Source: JASHPR01 sp963833885 (GTDB taxonomy: Bacteria > Actinomycetota > Actinomycetes > Streptosporangiales > Streptosporangiaceae). Taken from it: DNA of 64,000 nucleotides. The DNA is taken from contig CAWHZU010000027.1 of assembly GCA_963833885.1 (NCBI GenBank), forward strand, positions 62,001-126,000. The letters are read 5' to 3'. Positions 1-8,156 of this stretch are shown one piece after another (position 1 is the stretch's first letter; every line of letters begins with the position of its first letter). The translations under genes were made by a program, and so were the position numbers. The notes below the pieces were generated by a model. The model searched no databases. It was not told the DNA's origin and saw only the letters and a list, made by a program, of their open reading frames with translations.

Positions 1-306
1 GCGTTCCGGTCCAGTGAGCCGGAACTTCGGCACGCCGCCGAACTCGGCGTCGCGTTCCTGCCGTGGAGCCCGCTCGGCGGCATCAGCCGGGCCGGGCGGC
101 TCGGGGCGCGGCACGCCGCGTTCCAGGAGGTCGCGGACGCCCATGGTGTCTCGCCACAGCAGGTCACACTGGCCTGGATGCTGGCCAAGGCCCCGGTAGT
201 GATCCCGATCCCGGGCGCCAGCCGGCCCGAGTCGATCATCGACTCGGCACAGGCCGCCGAGCTGACCCTGTCCCCCGGCGAGCTCGCCCGCCTCGACAAC
301 GGCTGA
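1..306 (+). CDS. Aldo/keto reductase, C-terminal part (5' end outside window)
   Basis: The first 101 codons run open from base 1 to a TGA at 304-306. The peptide carries the last beta/alpha units of the NADPH-dependent aldo/keto reductase barrel: an 'AFLPWSPLGG' strand, a 'VTLAWMLAK' helix, and the cofactor-binding segment 'VIPIPGASRPES', followed by a short tail ending 'LARLDNG'. The family reduces aldehydes and ketones; the substrate cannot be told because the catalytic Tyr/Lys region lies upstream of the window. A hairpin with a T run follows immediately. Confidence 0.85.
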   Translation, partial: AFRSSEPELRHAAELGVAFLPWSPLGGISRAGRLGARHAAFQEVADAHGVSPQQVTLAWMLAKAPVVIPIPGASRPESIIDSAQAAELTLSPGELARLDNG

Positions 307-307
307 G

Positions 308-326
308 ACCTCCCAAGAGGTTTTTT
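308..326 (+). terminator. Rho-independent terminator after the aldo/keto reductase
   Basis: The 5-bp stem ACCTC/GAGGT (308-312 with 317-321) has a CCAA loop and is followed by a T tract. It starts two bases after the reductase stop codon, the expected place for an intrinsic terminator. Confidence 0.6.
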
Positions 327-356
327 GGACGGGCCTAATGGCGGCAGGCAACAAGG

Positions 357-402
357 TGGTGGGTCCCACGCTGCTCCTCTAGCAGCAGCCTGGGACCCAC
401 CA
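357..402. terminator. Long hairpin between convergent genes
   Basis: A perfect 12-bp inverted repeat (357-368, TGGTGGGTCCCA, with 391-402) encloses a second 6-bp stem (GCTGCT/AGCAGC, 370-375 with 381-386). It lies between the reductase on the plus strand and the end of the MMPL gene on the minus strand, so it probably terminates both. No strong T run is present on the plus strand. Confidence 0.6.
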
Positions 403-421
403 CACTTATGGGCGGCTGGGG

Positions 422-2629
422 TCAGCCCGACATCGCCGACGCGCCGACGTCGCCGCGCCCGAGGCGTGGGCTTCCGTCGCGGCCGACGTCGTCAGCCTCG
501 CGGAAGCCGTACCGGGCGTACAGGCGGCGCAGCGGCTTGGGCGCCCACCAGTTCGCGGGGCCGAGCAGCCGCATCACCGCGGGCACCAGCAGCACCCGCA
601 CGATCGACGCGTCCACGGCCAGCGCGACGATCATCCCGACACCCAGCAGCTTGATGAACGTGACCCCGGAGGCGGAGAACGCGCCGACGACGATGACCAG
701 CAGCAGCGCCAGGCTGGTGATCAGCCCTCCGGTGCGCTGCAGCCCGCTCGCCACCGCGGCCGCATTGTCGCCGGTGACGTCGTAGCGCTCGCGGATCCGG
801 GACAGCAGGAACACCTCGTAGTCCATGGACAGGCCGAACATGATCGCGAACATCAGGATCGGCATGGTCGGCTCGATCGTGCCGTTGGGCGTGAACTGCA
901 GCAGCCCGGCCAGGTGGCCCTCCTGGAAGATCCACACCACGACCCCGTACATGGCCGACAGCGACAGCACGTTCATCGCGATCGCCTTGACCGGCAGCAC
1001 CACGGACCCGAACGCGAGGAACAGCAGCACGAACGTCGCCAGCGCCACCACCAGCGCCATCCACGGCAGGACCTGCCCGAGGCTGGACAGCTCGTCCACG
1101 AGCTGCGCGCTCTGCCCGCCCACGTAGGTTCGGGCGCCGGCCGGCGGTGGTACATCCCTGACCTGCCCCACGATCGCGCGCGCCTGCGGTGAGTAAGGAT
1201 TCGGGCCATAACGCATATCGACCCGCGCGACGTCGCCGTGAACGCCGGTCAGCTGAGCCGCGTTGACCCCGGGGACTCGGTCAAGCCGGCCGACGTACCC
1301 GGAGAGCGCAGCCTCGCGGGACGGCGAGCCGACCACCGGCCCGGGGAACTGAACCACGGACTCGATCGGCGCGGTCGGGTTACCGGGGAAGTCCCGGTTC
1401 AGCGTCTCGGTGACAACGTGCGGCTGGGCGTTGGCCGGCAGGTCGGTGGCGTCGGTGCCGCCCCAGGTGACCCGCAGGAACGGCGAGCCGAGCGCGAGCA
1501 GCACGACCACGATCGGCACCGCGTAGAGCACCGGGCGGCGCATCACGCTGCGCGCTATCCGGTACCAGGTACCGGTGCCTTCAGCAAGCAGCGGTCTGCG
1601 CACCGTTCGCCGGATCCGCAAAGCGTTCACCTTCCGGCCGAAGACCGCGAGCAGCGCGGGCATCACGGTGAGGGCCGCCAGCATGTCGACGAGAACGGTC
1701 GCTACGCCGCCGTAGCCCATCGAGCGCAGGAAGTCCTCGGGGAACAGCGTCAGGCTGGCCAGGGCCATCGCGACGGTGACACCAGAGACCGCCACGGTGC
1801 GGCCCGCGGTCGCCACGGTGCGCGCCACCGCGTCCTGCACCGAATCCTGACGGTGCAGTTCCTCGCGGAACCTGCTCACCATGAACAGCCCGTAGTCGAT
1901 GCCGAGTCCGAGGCCCAGGATCGTCGTGATGGTGACCGAGTAGATCGAAACCGTGGTGACCAGGGTCAGCAGCCGCAGCGCGGTGAACGAGCCGAGGATC
2001 GCGACCCCGCCGATCGCCAGCGGCAGGCTGGCCGCGGCCAGACTGCCGAAGATGAACAGCATGACGATCAGCAGCACCGGCAGGGAGAAGGCCTCGGCCC
2101 GGCCGATGTTGGAGTTGACCTCGTTGTTGATCGCCTCGTTGGTGGGCACGAGCCCGCCCACCTGGGTACGCAGGCCGGGCGCGTCAAGCCGGCTCTTGAT
2201 CGCGTTGTAGCCCGTCTGCCGCGCGCCATCGCTCGTCCCGGCCAGCTCGAGCACCGCATAGGTTGCCCGTCCGCTGGCGCTGACGAACTGCGGCGATCCC
2301 GTGGACCAGTACGTCGCGGTCGATTCGACCCGGCTAGCGGGCAGGGCGGCCAGCGTATGCGTCACGGCCGCGCGGAAGGCCGGCGAGCGCACGCTCATCG
2401 TGGGGCTCGAGTACAGCACCACGACGTCGCCGGTATCCCGGCCGAACGCGGCCGTTGCCAGGTTGCCCGACTGCTGGCTCTGGCTGTTTGGCGGGGTGAA
2501 CCCGCCGGACGACTGCAGCTTCCCGAACACCCCCGTACCCCAGGCGGCCGCGAACGCCACCACGATCAGCGCGATAACCAGAACCAGTCGCCTGCGCCGG
2601 TATACGAGGCGTCCCCAGCCGTCGAACAT
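422..2629 (-). CDS. MMPL/RND-family membrane transporter
   Basis: About 735 residues from the preferred ATG at 2629, which has GGAGGG 5 bases upstream; a further in-frame ATG at 2662 lacks such a site. An N-terminal membrane segment follows 'RRRRLVLV', then an extracytoplasmic loop and two membrane domains. Each domain carries the family signature around TM4: 'GLGIDYGLFMVSRFREEL' in the first half and 'GLSMDYEVFLLSRIRE' in the second. Such proteins export lipids, siderophores or drugs using the proton gradient. The substrate is unknown. The promoter region contains three GTTAAC sites, one of which also lies before the TetR gene at 3517, so this exporter is probably the repressor's target. Confidence 0.93.
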   Translation of the reverse strand: MFDGWGRLVYRRRRLVLVIALIVVAFAAAWGTGVFGKLQSSGGFTPPNSQSQQSGNLATAAFGRDTGDVVVLYSSPTMSVRSPAFRAAVTHTLAALPASRVESTATYWSTGSPQFVSASGRATYAVLELAGTSDGARQTGYNAIKSRLDAPGLRTQVGGLVPTNEAINNEVNSNIGRAEAFSLPVLLIVMLFIFGSLAAASLPLAIGGVAILGSFTALRLLTLVTTVSIYSVTITTILGLGLGIDYGLFMVSRFREELHRQDSVQDAVARTVATAGRTVAVSGVTVAMALASLTLFPEDFLRSMGYGGVATVLVDMLAALTVMPALLAVFGRKVNALRIRRTVRRPLLAEGTGTWYRIARSVMRRPVLYAVPIVVVLLALGSPFLRVTWGGTDATDLPANAQPHVVTETLNRDFPGNPTAPIESVVQFPGPVVGSPSREAALSGYVGRLDRVPGVNAAQLTGVHGDVARVDMRYGPNPYSPQARAIVGQVRDVPPPAGARTYVGGQSAQLVDELSSLGQVLPWMALVVALATFVLLFLAFGSVVLPVKAIAMNVLSLSAMYGVVVWIFQEGHLAGLLQFTPNGTIEPTMPILMFAIMFGLSMDYEVFLLSRIRERYDVTGDNAAAVASGLQRTGGLITSLALLLVIVVGAFSASGVTFIKLLGVGMIVALAVDASIVRVLLVPAVMRLLGPANWWAPKPLRRLYARYGFREADDVGRDGSPRLGRGDVGASAMSG

Positions 2630-2670
2630 CGGTCCCTCCGCGGACTCACTAACGATAATCACTATTGTGA

Positions 2671-2720
2671 ACAGCGTTAACTGCGAATGCTGTTAACTTC
2701 GCATACGCAGTTAACGGATG
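2671..2720. promoter_or_regulatory. Cluster of three GTTAAC operator-like palindromes upstream of the MMPL gene
   Basis: GTTAAC occurs at 2676, 2692 and 2710, each embedded in a partly symmetric half-site (for example ACAGCGTTAACTG at 2671-2683). The 13-mer at 2671-2683 recurs exactly in inverse orientation at 3442-3454, just upstream of the TetR gene. This is the pattern expected of a TetR-type operator shared by a transporter and its own repressor. Confidence 0.55.
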
Positions 2721-2730
2721 TCAAGCGCTA

Positions 2731-3403
2731 TTACCGGCGGGCCTCGGCGGCGCTCACCGGCTCGTGCCAGGCCCGGGACAGCTCGCACGCCTCGGCGATG
2801 CAGAACGCTTCCAGGGCATCGCTCATCGCGGCGGGGCTCTGGCCGCGGGTGCTGGAGACCACGGCCAGGCTGTCATCGCCCAGCGTCAGCACCGCGGCCA
2901 TCGTGTCGACATCGCCAGCCGCGCGGAAGAACTCGGCGCCGCGGTTGGCGCCCACCGCGTAGACCTCGCGCACCTCGCGGCCGGTCACCCAGCGGATCGC
3001 GTCGAAGTCGTGCACCCAAAGCAGTCCCGGTACAGTCCGCCCGAGGTCTCGATGTACGCCGCGGCGGGCGGCGCCGGGTCTAGCGTCGTGGCCTGCAGCG
3101 TGTGCACCCAGCCAAGCGACCCCGATTGGACTGCCTCGCGTGCGACCCGGTAGCCGGCGTCGAAGCGGCGCTGGAAGCCGATCTGTACCGCGCCCGCCGC
3201 GTCGCCGACCCGCTTGATCACCTCCTGGGTGCTGTCGATGTCCGGCGCGACGGGTTTCTCGCAGAACACCGGCAGCCCGGCTTCGGTGCCCGTAACGATG
3301 AGCTCGGGGTGAGCCTGGGTCGGCGCCGCGATCACGAGCGCGTCGAGCCCCAGCCCGAGCAGATGCCGCGGCGAGTCCGCGGCCTGCAGGTGCAGCTGGC
3401 CTG
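2731..3403 (-). pseudogene. Decayed Gfo/Idh/MocA-family oxidoreductase
   Basis: Two minus-strand segments in different frames resemble inositol-dehydrogenase-type oxidoreductases. The upstream piece contains 'VIAAPTQAHPEL' and the diagnostic 'VFCEKPVAPD', followed by 'QIGFQRRFDAGYR'. Near 3016-3022 the frame shifts, and the sequence continues with 'HDFDAIRWVTGREV' and then jumps to a C-terminal-like 'DALEAFCIAEACELSRA'. The Rossmann GxGxxG start is missing: an in-frame stop sits just upstream at about 3404. About 100 residues of the middle also appear deleted. It therefore has no N-terminus, one frameshift and an internal deletion, and lies trapped between the MMPL gene and its TetR. Confidence 0.75.
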
Positions 3404-3441
3404 GCTACCCATAGTTTGTGCCATCGGGAATCGTGGCAGAA

Positions 3442-3454
3442 CAGTTAACGCTGT
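3442..3454. promoter_or_regulatory. TetR operator copy upstream of the TetR gene
   Basis: CAGTTAACGCTGT is the exact reverse complement of the 13-mer at 2671-2683 before the MMPL gene. It lies 62 bases before the TetR start, in a position suited to autorepression. Binding is inferred, not shown. Confidence 0.5.
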
Positions 3455-3516
3455 AAACGGTAAGATCGGCGGAATCGCTGGCGCAGCCAGCACGTACCTC
3501 AGTTCCCGGAGGCCAG

Positions 3517-4251
3517 GTGGTTCAGGCACCCCGCCGCCGTGATCGCGTCCGCGCCGCGACCACGGCGGAGATCAAGCAGACGGCCCGGCGGATCCTGGTC
3601 GCCGAGGGGCCCGACGCCGTGTCGCTACGCGCGATCGCGCGCGAGATGGGGATGACCGCGCCTGCCCTCTACCGTTACTTCGGCAGCCACGAGGAACTGC
3701 TCAAGCACGTCATCGCCGACATCTTCACCGAGCTCGCGGCGGGCATCCGCGGCGCGATCGTCTCCGCCGACGCCGAGTCCGGCGGTGACATGACGGCGAA
3801 GGTTTTCGCCGCGTGCTGGGAGTTCCGCCGGTGGTCGCTCAGCCACCCAAAGGAGTTCCGGCTGATCTTCGCCAGCCCGCTGCCCGGGCTGCACGTACAG
3901 CACGACGAGATCACCGCGGAGAGCGGCGGCCAGTTCGGGAACACGTTCTTCGCCCTGATGCTCGAGCTGTACCGCAAGCAGCCGTTCCCGGTGCCCCCGG
4001 ACGACGAGATCGACCCAGGCCTGTCGGGGCAGCTGGTGCGCTACCGCGACGGGCTCGGCCAGCCAGCCGCCGGCCTGCCGCTCGGCCTGCTCCTGGTGTT
4101 CCTGCGCTGCTGGGTACGGCTCTACGGGATCGTGAGTCTCGAGGTGTTCGGCCAGCTCAGCTTCGCGCTCGACGACGCCAGGCCGATGTTCGAGCTCATG
4201 CTGGCCGAGATGGCCCCGATGGTTGGCTTGCAGTACCCGCCCGCAAGCTAG
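3517..4251 (+). CDS. TetR-family repressor with WHG C-terminal domain
   Basis: 244 residues from a GTG start with GGAGG 4 bases upstream (3508-3512). The helix-turn-helix covers roughly residues 16-62 and includes 'VSLRAIAREMGMTAPALYRY', the classical TetR recognition helix. The C-terminal half, with 'RCWVRLYGIVSLEVFGQL', matches the WHG-type ligand domain found in actinobacterial TetR proteins. It probably represses itself and the MMPL transporter read the other way, because both promoters carry the same GTTAAC-centred 13-mer. Confidence 0.92.
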   Translation: MVQAPRRRDRVRAATTAEIKQTARRILVAEGPDAVSLRAIAREMGMTAPALYRYFGSHEELLKHVIADIFTELAAGIRGAIVSADAESGGDMTAKVFAACWEFRRWSLSHPKEFRLIFASPLPGLHVQHDEITAESGGQFGNTFFALMLELYRKQPFPVPPDDEIDPGLSGQLVRYRDGLGQPAAGLPLGLLLVFLRCWVRLYGIVSLEVFGQLSFALDDARPMFELMLAEMAPMVGLQYPPAS

Positions 4252-4352
4252 CCGCCTCGCCCCAGCCACACCACCGGTATGTTGGCAGACGGGTCACTTT
4301 CGAGTGTCCCAGCAGGCTGGCCTGACGAGGCGTCGCAGCGAGAAGAGCAGCT

Positions 4353-5294
4353 ATGAACGACCCTGGCGGCACCCGAGTCGCTGTCTATATCGACTTCGAC
4401 AACATTGTGATCTCGCGCTACGACCAGGTTCATGGCCGGGGCCAGTTCCAGCGTGACAAGGTGCGCGGGTTCACCAGGACCGACAGATCAGCCGACCCCG
4501 ACATCGCGGAGAAGCTCCGGCGCGCCACTGTGGACGTCGGTGCGGTGATCGACTTCGCCTCATCGTTCGGCACCCTCGTGCTGACCCGCGCCTATGCTGA
4601 CTGGTCAGCCCCTGTTAACGCCGACTACCGCGAGCAGCTCGTCAGCCGCGCAGTGGACCTGGTGCAGCTCTTTCCCGCAGCCGCCTACGCCAAGAATGGT
4701 GCTGACATCAGGCTGGCCGTCGACGCGGTGGAGGACATGTTCCGCCTTCCCGACCTGACCCACGTGGTGATCGTGGCCGGGGACTCGGATTACATCGCCC
4801 TCGCCCAGCGGTGCAGGCGCCTGGGCCGTTACGTAGTGGGTGTCGGCGTTGCCGGATCGACCAGCAGATCACTCGCTGCGGCGTGCGACGAACTCGTGAC
4901 CTACGACGCGCTTCCTGGCATTACCCCGGCTGGCGCACAGGCAGAACATGAGGAATCCGGCAGCGCGCCGCCGGCCCGGGGCTCGCGGCGCACCAAACGG
5001 TCCGCGACCGCGGTCACCGACGAGACTGACCTCGATTCCGAGGACCCGCAACAGCTGGCGACCAGGCTCCTCGAACGAGCGCTGCGGCTCGGCCAAGAAA
5101 AAGATGACGCGGACTGGCTGCATAGCTCAGCGGTGAAGAGCCAGATGAGGCGCATGGACCCGTCATTCAGCGAGAGAGCTCTGGGCTATCGCTCATTCTC
5201 AGATTTCGTGAAGTCACGAGAAGCCATCGCCGAACTCGATGAAACAGACCCCGTGCGGCTCGTACGGCTCAACCCGGCCATGACCGCAGAGTAG
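4353..5294 (+). CDS. NYN-domain (LabA/DUF88-like) protein with C-terminal LOTUS/OST-HTH domain
   Basis: 313 residues. Residues 8-185 form a PIN-like NYN nuclease domain with the acidic positions in 'YIDFDNIVIS', 'GADIRLAVDA' and 'VAGDSDYIALAQ'. A charged linker (about 190-225) leads to a C-terminal OST-HTH/LOTUS module, 'LHSSAVKSQMRRMDPSFSER', ending near 310. Proteins of this layout are predicted RNA-binding ribonucleases; LOTUS modules bind RNA, including G-quadruplex RNA. The gene stands alone, with no obvious partner, and its ribosome site (GAGAAGAG) is weak. Confidence 0.85.
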   Translation: MNDPGGTRVAVYIDFDNIVISRYDQVHGRGQFQRDKVRGFTRTDRSADPDIAEKLRRATVDVGAVIDFASSFGTLVLTRAYADWSAPVNADYREQLVSRAVDLVQLFPAAAYAKNGADIRLAVDAVEDMFRLPDLTHVVIVAGDSDYIALAQRCRRLGRYVVGVGVAGSTSRSLAAACDELVTYDALPGITPAGAQAEHEESGSAPPARGSRRTKRSATAVTDETDLDSEDPQQLATRLLERALRLGQEKDDADWLHSSAVKSQMRRMDPSFSERALGYRSFSDFVKSREAIAELDETDPVRLVRLNPAMTAE

Positions 5295-5591
5295 CGGGCA
5301 ACGGGCGTTCCGACGATCACGCGAGACCGACCCACCGGCCGCAGCGAACGCCTGTCGACGCGGTTCAGGCCAAGCAGGCACCAGCCAAGGGGCTGCCGGC
5401 CGAGCGGACCGCAGCCAAGCAGCCCGCATCCGACCTGAATGGCAACGGCCGCATCACTGTTAAGTCAGGAGCGGCCGCGCTTTCCCACCGATTAGCAAAA
5501 AATGCGTAACGCCCGGTCGGCAATACTGTAACGTCCGGCCGCTGAAAGCCGTGTCGCGACGCGATCCTGGTAGCGTGAAGAGTGGGTGATC

Positions 5592-6011
5592 ATGTTGCGC
5601 ATCATCGGCAAGGCTGCGTTTATTGTATTGCTATGCATCATATGCGGATTTGCAGCGGGGTGCGCTGGCACTGTAGATGCGACAGCGCATGCGGTTGCCC
5701 ATGTTGCGGCAGCGAAAGCCAGCTCAAAACGGTTCTGTGCGTACGAGCTTTCGGTTCCGAGCACGGCGCAGGCCGATGCCGTTAACCACTACTGGACACC
5801 GCTTGCCCGCAGTGCCATGAGGACCGTGAGCAAGGGAAAGATGGCTGTGACGGTCCCCAGGGAGCACCTCACCTCATCACAGCGCAGGGCCCTGCGGCTG
5901 GCGGAGTGGGCCCAGCGGGCATTCTTGCCGAAACCAAAACTGGTGTGCCTGCACATTCCTGCGCGCGGGGCAGCATCGCATGCCGGCGCTGCGACAACGT
6001 CGTCCAAGTAG
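5592..6011 (+). CDS. Small putative lipoprotein, unknown function
   Basis: 139 residues from the ATG at 5592 (GAAGAG 9 bases upstream; a GTG at 5586 is possible). The N-terminus has a basic start, a hydrophobic run 'FIVLLCIICGF' and a lipobox-like 'FAAGC', with Cys24 as the likely lipidation site. The mature part is Ala/Lys-rich, has two further cysteines and shows no domain I recognise. The 297 bases before it hold no gene. Codon use is less GC-biased than in the neighbours, so this may be recently acquired. Confidence 0.45.
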   Translation: MLRIIGKAAFIVLLCIICGFAAGCAGTVDATAHAVAHVAAAKASSKRFCAYELSVPSTAQADAVNHYWTPLARSAMRTVSKGKMAVTVPREHLTSSQRRALRLAEWAQRAFLPKPKLVCLHIPARGAASHAGAATTSSK

Positions 6012-6207
6012 ACGCCACTTTCGGTCGCGCCCGCGGGACGACGACGTCGCCTTGAGAATGTCAAGTATGCCCGCAAGTACCGAGGGCCGAAATTGACCCG
6101 GCTGCGATATTTCCGGCGCATTGCCACGACGGCGGCCAGGCACTGCCAAGCATGGACTCGGATGCCGCGGGCCCGGTAATCGCCGTCGCGGTGGCGACCG
6201 CTGCGCG

Positions 6208-6301
6208 GCAGGCGCCGGTTTCCTGGCCAGGCGGCCTGCACCGTTCCCAGCAGGCGCCGGTTTCCTGACCAGGCGGCCTGCACCGTTCCCAGCAGGCGCC
6301 G
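6208..6301. repeat. 42-bp tandem repeat, 2.2 copies
   Basis: Units start at 6208, 6250 and 6292 (GCAGGCGCC) with a 42-base period; copies one and two differ at a single base that I can see. Because 42 is a multiple of three, a frame running into the downstream methyltransferase stays open across it, but the methyltransferase most likely starts at 6427. The whole stretch 6012-6426 otherwise holds no recognisable gene. Confidence 0.85.
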
Positions 6302-6426
6302 TCCCTCGCCCCTTCCCTGCCCGGTGTCGGCAGGTGCGGTTTCTCGGCCCCGGCCGGCGCGGTCCACGCATGCGCCGCGCATCGGGCCCTGCACGGCCGT
6401 TCAAGGAACCGATATTATGGGGCATT

Positions 6427-7254
6427 GTGACCGAAACCCCGCAGGTCCCGCCCGGTGTCGACCCCACCAAACCCAGCCCAGCCCGGATGTACGACTACGT
6501 GCTCGGCGGCAAGCACAACTTCCCGGTCGACCGCGAAGCCGCAGAGTGGGTCCGTGAGCGGGCGCCCGACCTGGAGGACGCGGCGTGGGTGAACCGCGCA
6601 TTCCATCGGCGGGCGGCCCGCTGGATGGCTGCCGAGCGGGGCCTGCGCCAGTTCGTGGACATCGGCTCGGGCCTGCCCACGGAGGGGAACACGCACGGGA
6701 TCGTGCAACGCGTCGCGCCGGAGGCACACGTCGTCTACGTGGACCTTGACCCGATGGTCCGTGCCTACGCCTGCGAACTGCTCGCCCATGACGGGACGAC
6801 CGCGGTCATCACCGCCGACATGCGCCAGCCGGACACGGTGCTGAACGACCCGGGACTGCGGCGGCTGATCGACCTCGATGAGCCGGTCGGGCTGCTGATG
6901 ACGGCGGTGCTGCACTTCGTGGCCGACGACAACGATCCCTGGGGGCTGGTGGCCCGGTACATGGGGGCGCTGGCGCCCGGCAGTTACCTGGCGCTGTCAC
7001 ACGCGACCTACGACCGCCTGCCGCCCGCCCTGGTGCAGGCGAGCAGCGAGGTATACGCACAGGCCGGGGCCGACTGGCATCCCCGGCCGCGAGCCGAGGT
7101 CGAGCGGCTGTTCGCGGGCCTGGAGATCGAGCCCCCTTACGAAGGGGCGGACGCTGCCGTCGCTCACCTCGGCGTCTGGGGAGCGGAAGACCCCGCCGCA
7201 GCGGACAGCGACGGCTCCCACTGGTGGTACGGCGCGGTCGCCCGCCGTCCGTGA
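6427..7254 (+). CDS. DUF574-family SAM-dependent methyltransferase
   Basis: 275 residues from the GTG at 6427. It begins 'VDPTKPSPARMYDYVLGGKHN', typical of the actinobacterial DUF574 methyltransferases, with the SAM-binding 'VDIGSGLPTEGNTH' near residue 76, an acidic strand end 'VVYVDLDP', and later 'LLMTAVLHFVAD'. Members of this family are very numerous in filamentous actinomycetes, mostly of unknown substrate. The upstream frame is open through the 42-bp repeat, but homology begins here. Confidence 0.9.
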   Translation: MTETPQVPPGVDPTKPSPARMYDYVLGGKHNFPVDREAAEWVRERAPDLEDAAWVNRAFHRRAARWMAAERGLRQFVDIGSGLPTEGNTHGIVQRVAPEAHVVYVDLDPMVRAYACELLAHDGTTAVITADMRQPDTVLNDPGLRRLIDLDEPVGLLMTAVLHFVADDNDPWGLVARYMGALAPGSYLALSHATYDRLPPALVQASSEVYAQAGADWHPRPRAEVERLFAGLEIEPPYEGADAAVAHLGVWGAEDPAAADSDGSHWWYGAVARRP

Positions 7255-7268
7255 CCTGCGGCCAGCGG

Positions 7269-8156
7269 TCAGCCGTCGGCCGGCTGGTCCGCGGCACTCG
7301 CGGCGGCCGCGGCGGCCAGCTGATCGTAGGCCGGGGCCAGCAGGGCGGCCAGGTCGGTGCTGCGCACCTGCACCGGCGGCGGTTCGAGCGTGCGCAACAG
7401 CAGATCGGGGGCTGCCGCCGGCACCGGCGGCAGGGCTCGCAGCCGCTGCACGCTCATCCCCGGTGACCAGAAGTCCGCGATGCACTCGGCCAGCGGGCGG
7501 TCGGTGACGTCGATGACCGGCCGCGCCTGTTCGTCGTCCTCGCGCCCGGTCAGCCGCAGCGCGCCGAGCAGTTCGTCCCTGCCGCGGCCGCGCCAGGCCA
7601 GGATGCCGAACGGGTCGAGGTCGAAGGCCTCGGCCAGCACGTAGCAGACCGCGGCCAGGTGCTTGCACGGCACTCCCCAGTCCGGGCAGGAACACGACAT
7701 CTGCATGTCGTGTACGGAGCGCGGGAACAGCGGGGTGCCGCAGCCGGCGAAGACCTCCTCGATCTCCTTGGGCATCTCCCCCGCAAGCAGCTTGGCCCGG
7801 AACAGCGCCTGCGCGGCGAGCGCCTGCTCCACCTTCCGCCACTGCGGCGTGGTCAGCGGGGTCACCTCGATCCGTACCCGGTACGGCTTCGGCCGTGACC
7901 CCTGCACCTGGGCGGTCACGTACCCGCACGAGATCTCGAAGCCGATGACCTGGCCGCGGCGGGCGTAGTTCCGGCCCCTGGACAGCCTGCCGGTCATGCC
8001 GAACGACTCCAGCACGTCGATGAACCGGCGCGACCACCACTGCTCGCCGATCGAGCCGCGCTTGCTGCGCGCCTTGACGCCGCCGTCAACCTCGAGCGGC
8101 CGCGACGGCCCGAAATCGTGCCAGCTCGCTCCGCGTCGTCCCGTCGCCTCGGTCAC
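7269..8156 (-). CDS. SWIM zinc-finger protein
   Basis: 295 residues. The SWIM signature CxCx6CxH is at Cys155, Cys157, Cys164 and His166 ('SCSCPDWGVPCKHLAAV'). The N-terminal part contains 'WWSRRFIDVLE', typical of the bacterial SWIM proteins encoded next to SNF2 helicases. SWIM modules bind DNA or proteins. Its GTG start overlaps the TGA of the SNF2 gene (GTGA at 8153-8156), so the two are translationally coupled and presumably act in one complex. Confidence 0.9.
   Translation of the reverse strand: MTEATGRRGASWHDFGPSRPLEVDGGVKARSKRGSIGEQWWSRRFIDVLESFGMTGRLSRGRNYARRGQVIGFEISCGYVTAQVQGSRPKPYRVRIEVTPLTTPQWRKVEQALAAQALFRAKLLAGEMPKEIEEVFAGCGTPLFPRSVHDMQMSCSCPDWGVPCKHLAAVCYVLAEAFDLDPFGILAWRGRGRDELLGALRLTGREDDEQARPVIDVTDRPLAECIADFWSPGMSVQRLRALPPVPAAAPDLLLRTLEPPPVQVRSTDLAALLAPAYDQLAAAAAASAADQPADG

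Noticed and set aside
1238..2680. Plus-strand 480-codon frame opposite the MMPL gene
   Set aside because: Antisense shadow rich in Arg, Gln and His; the minus strand carries the transporter signatures.
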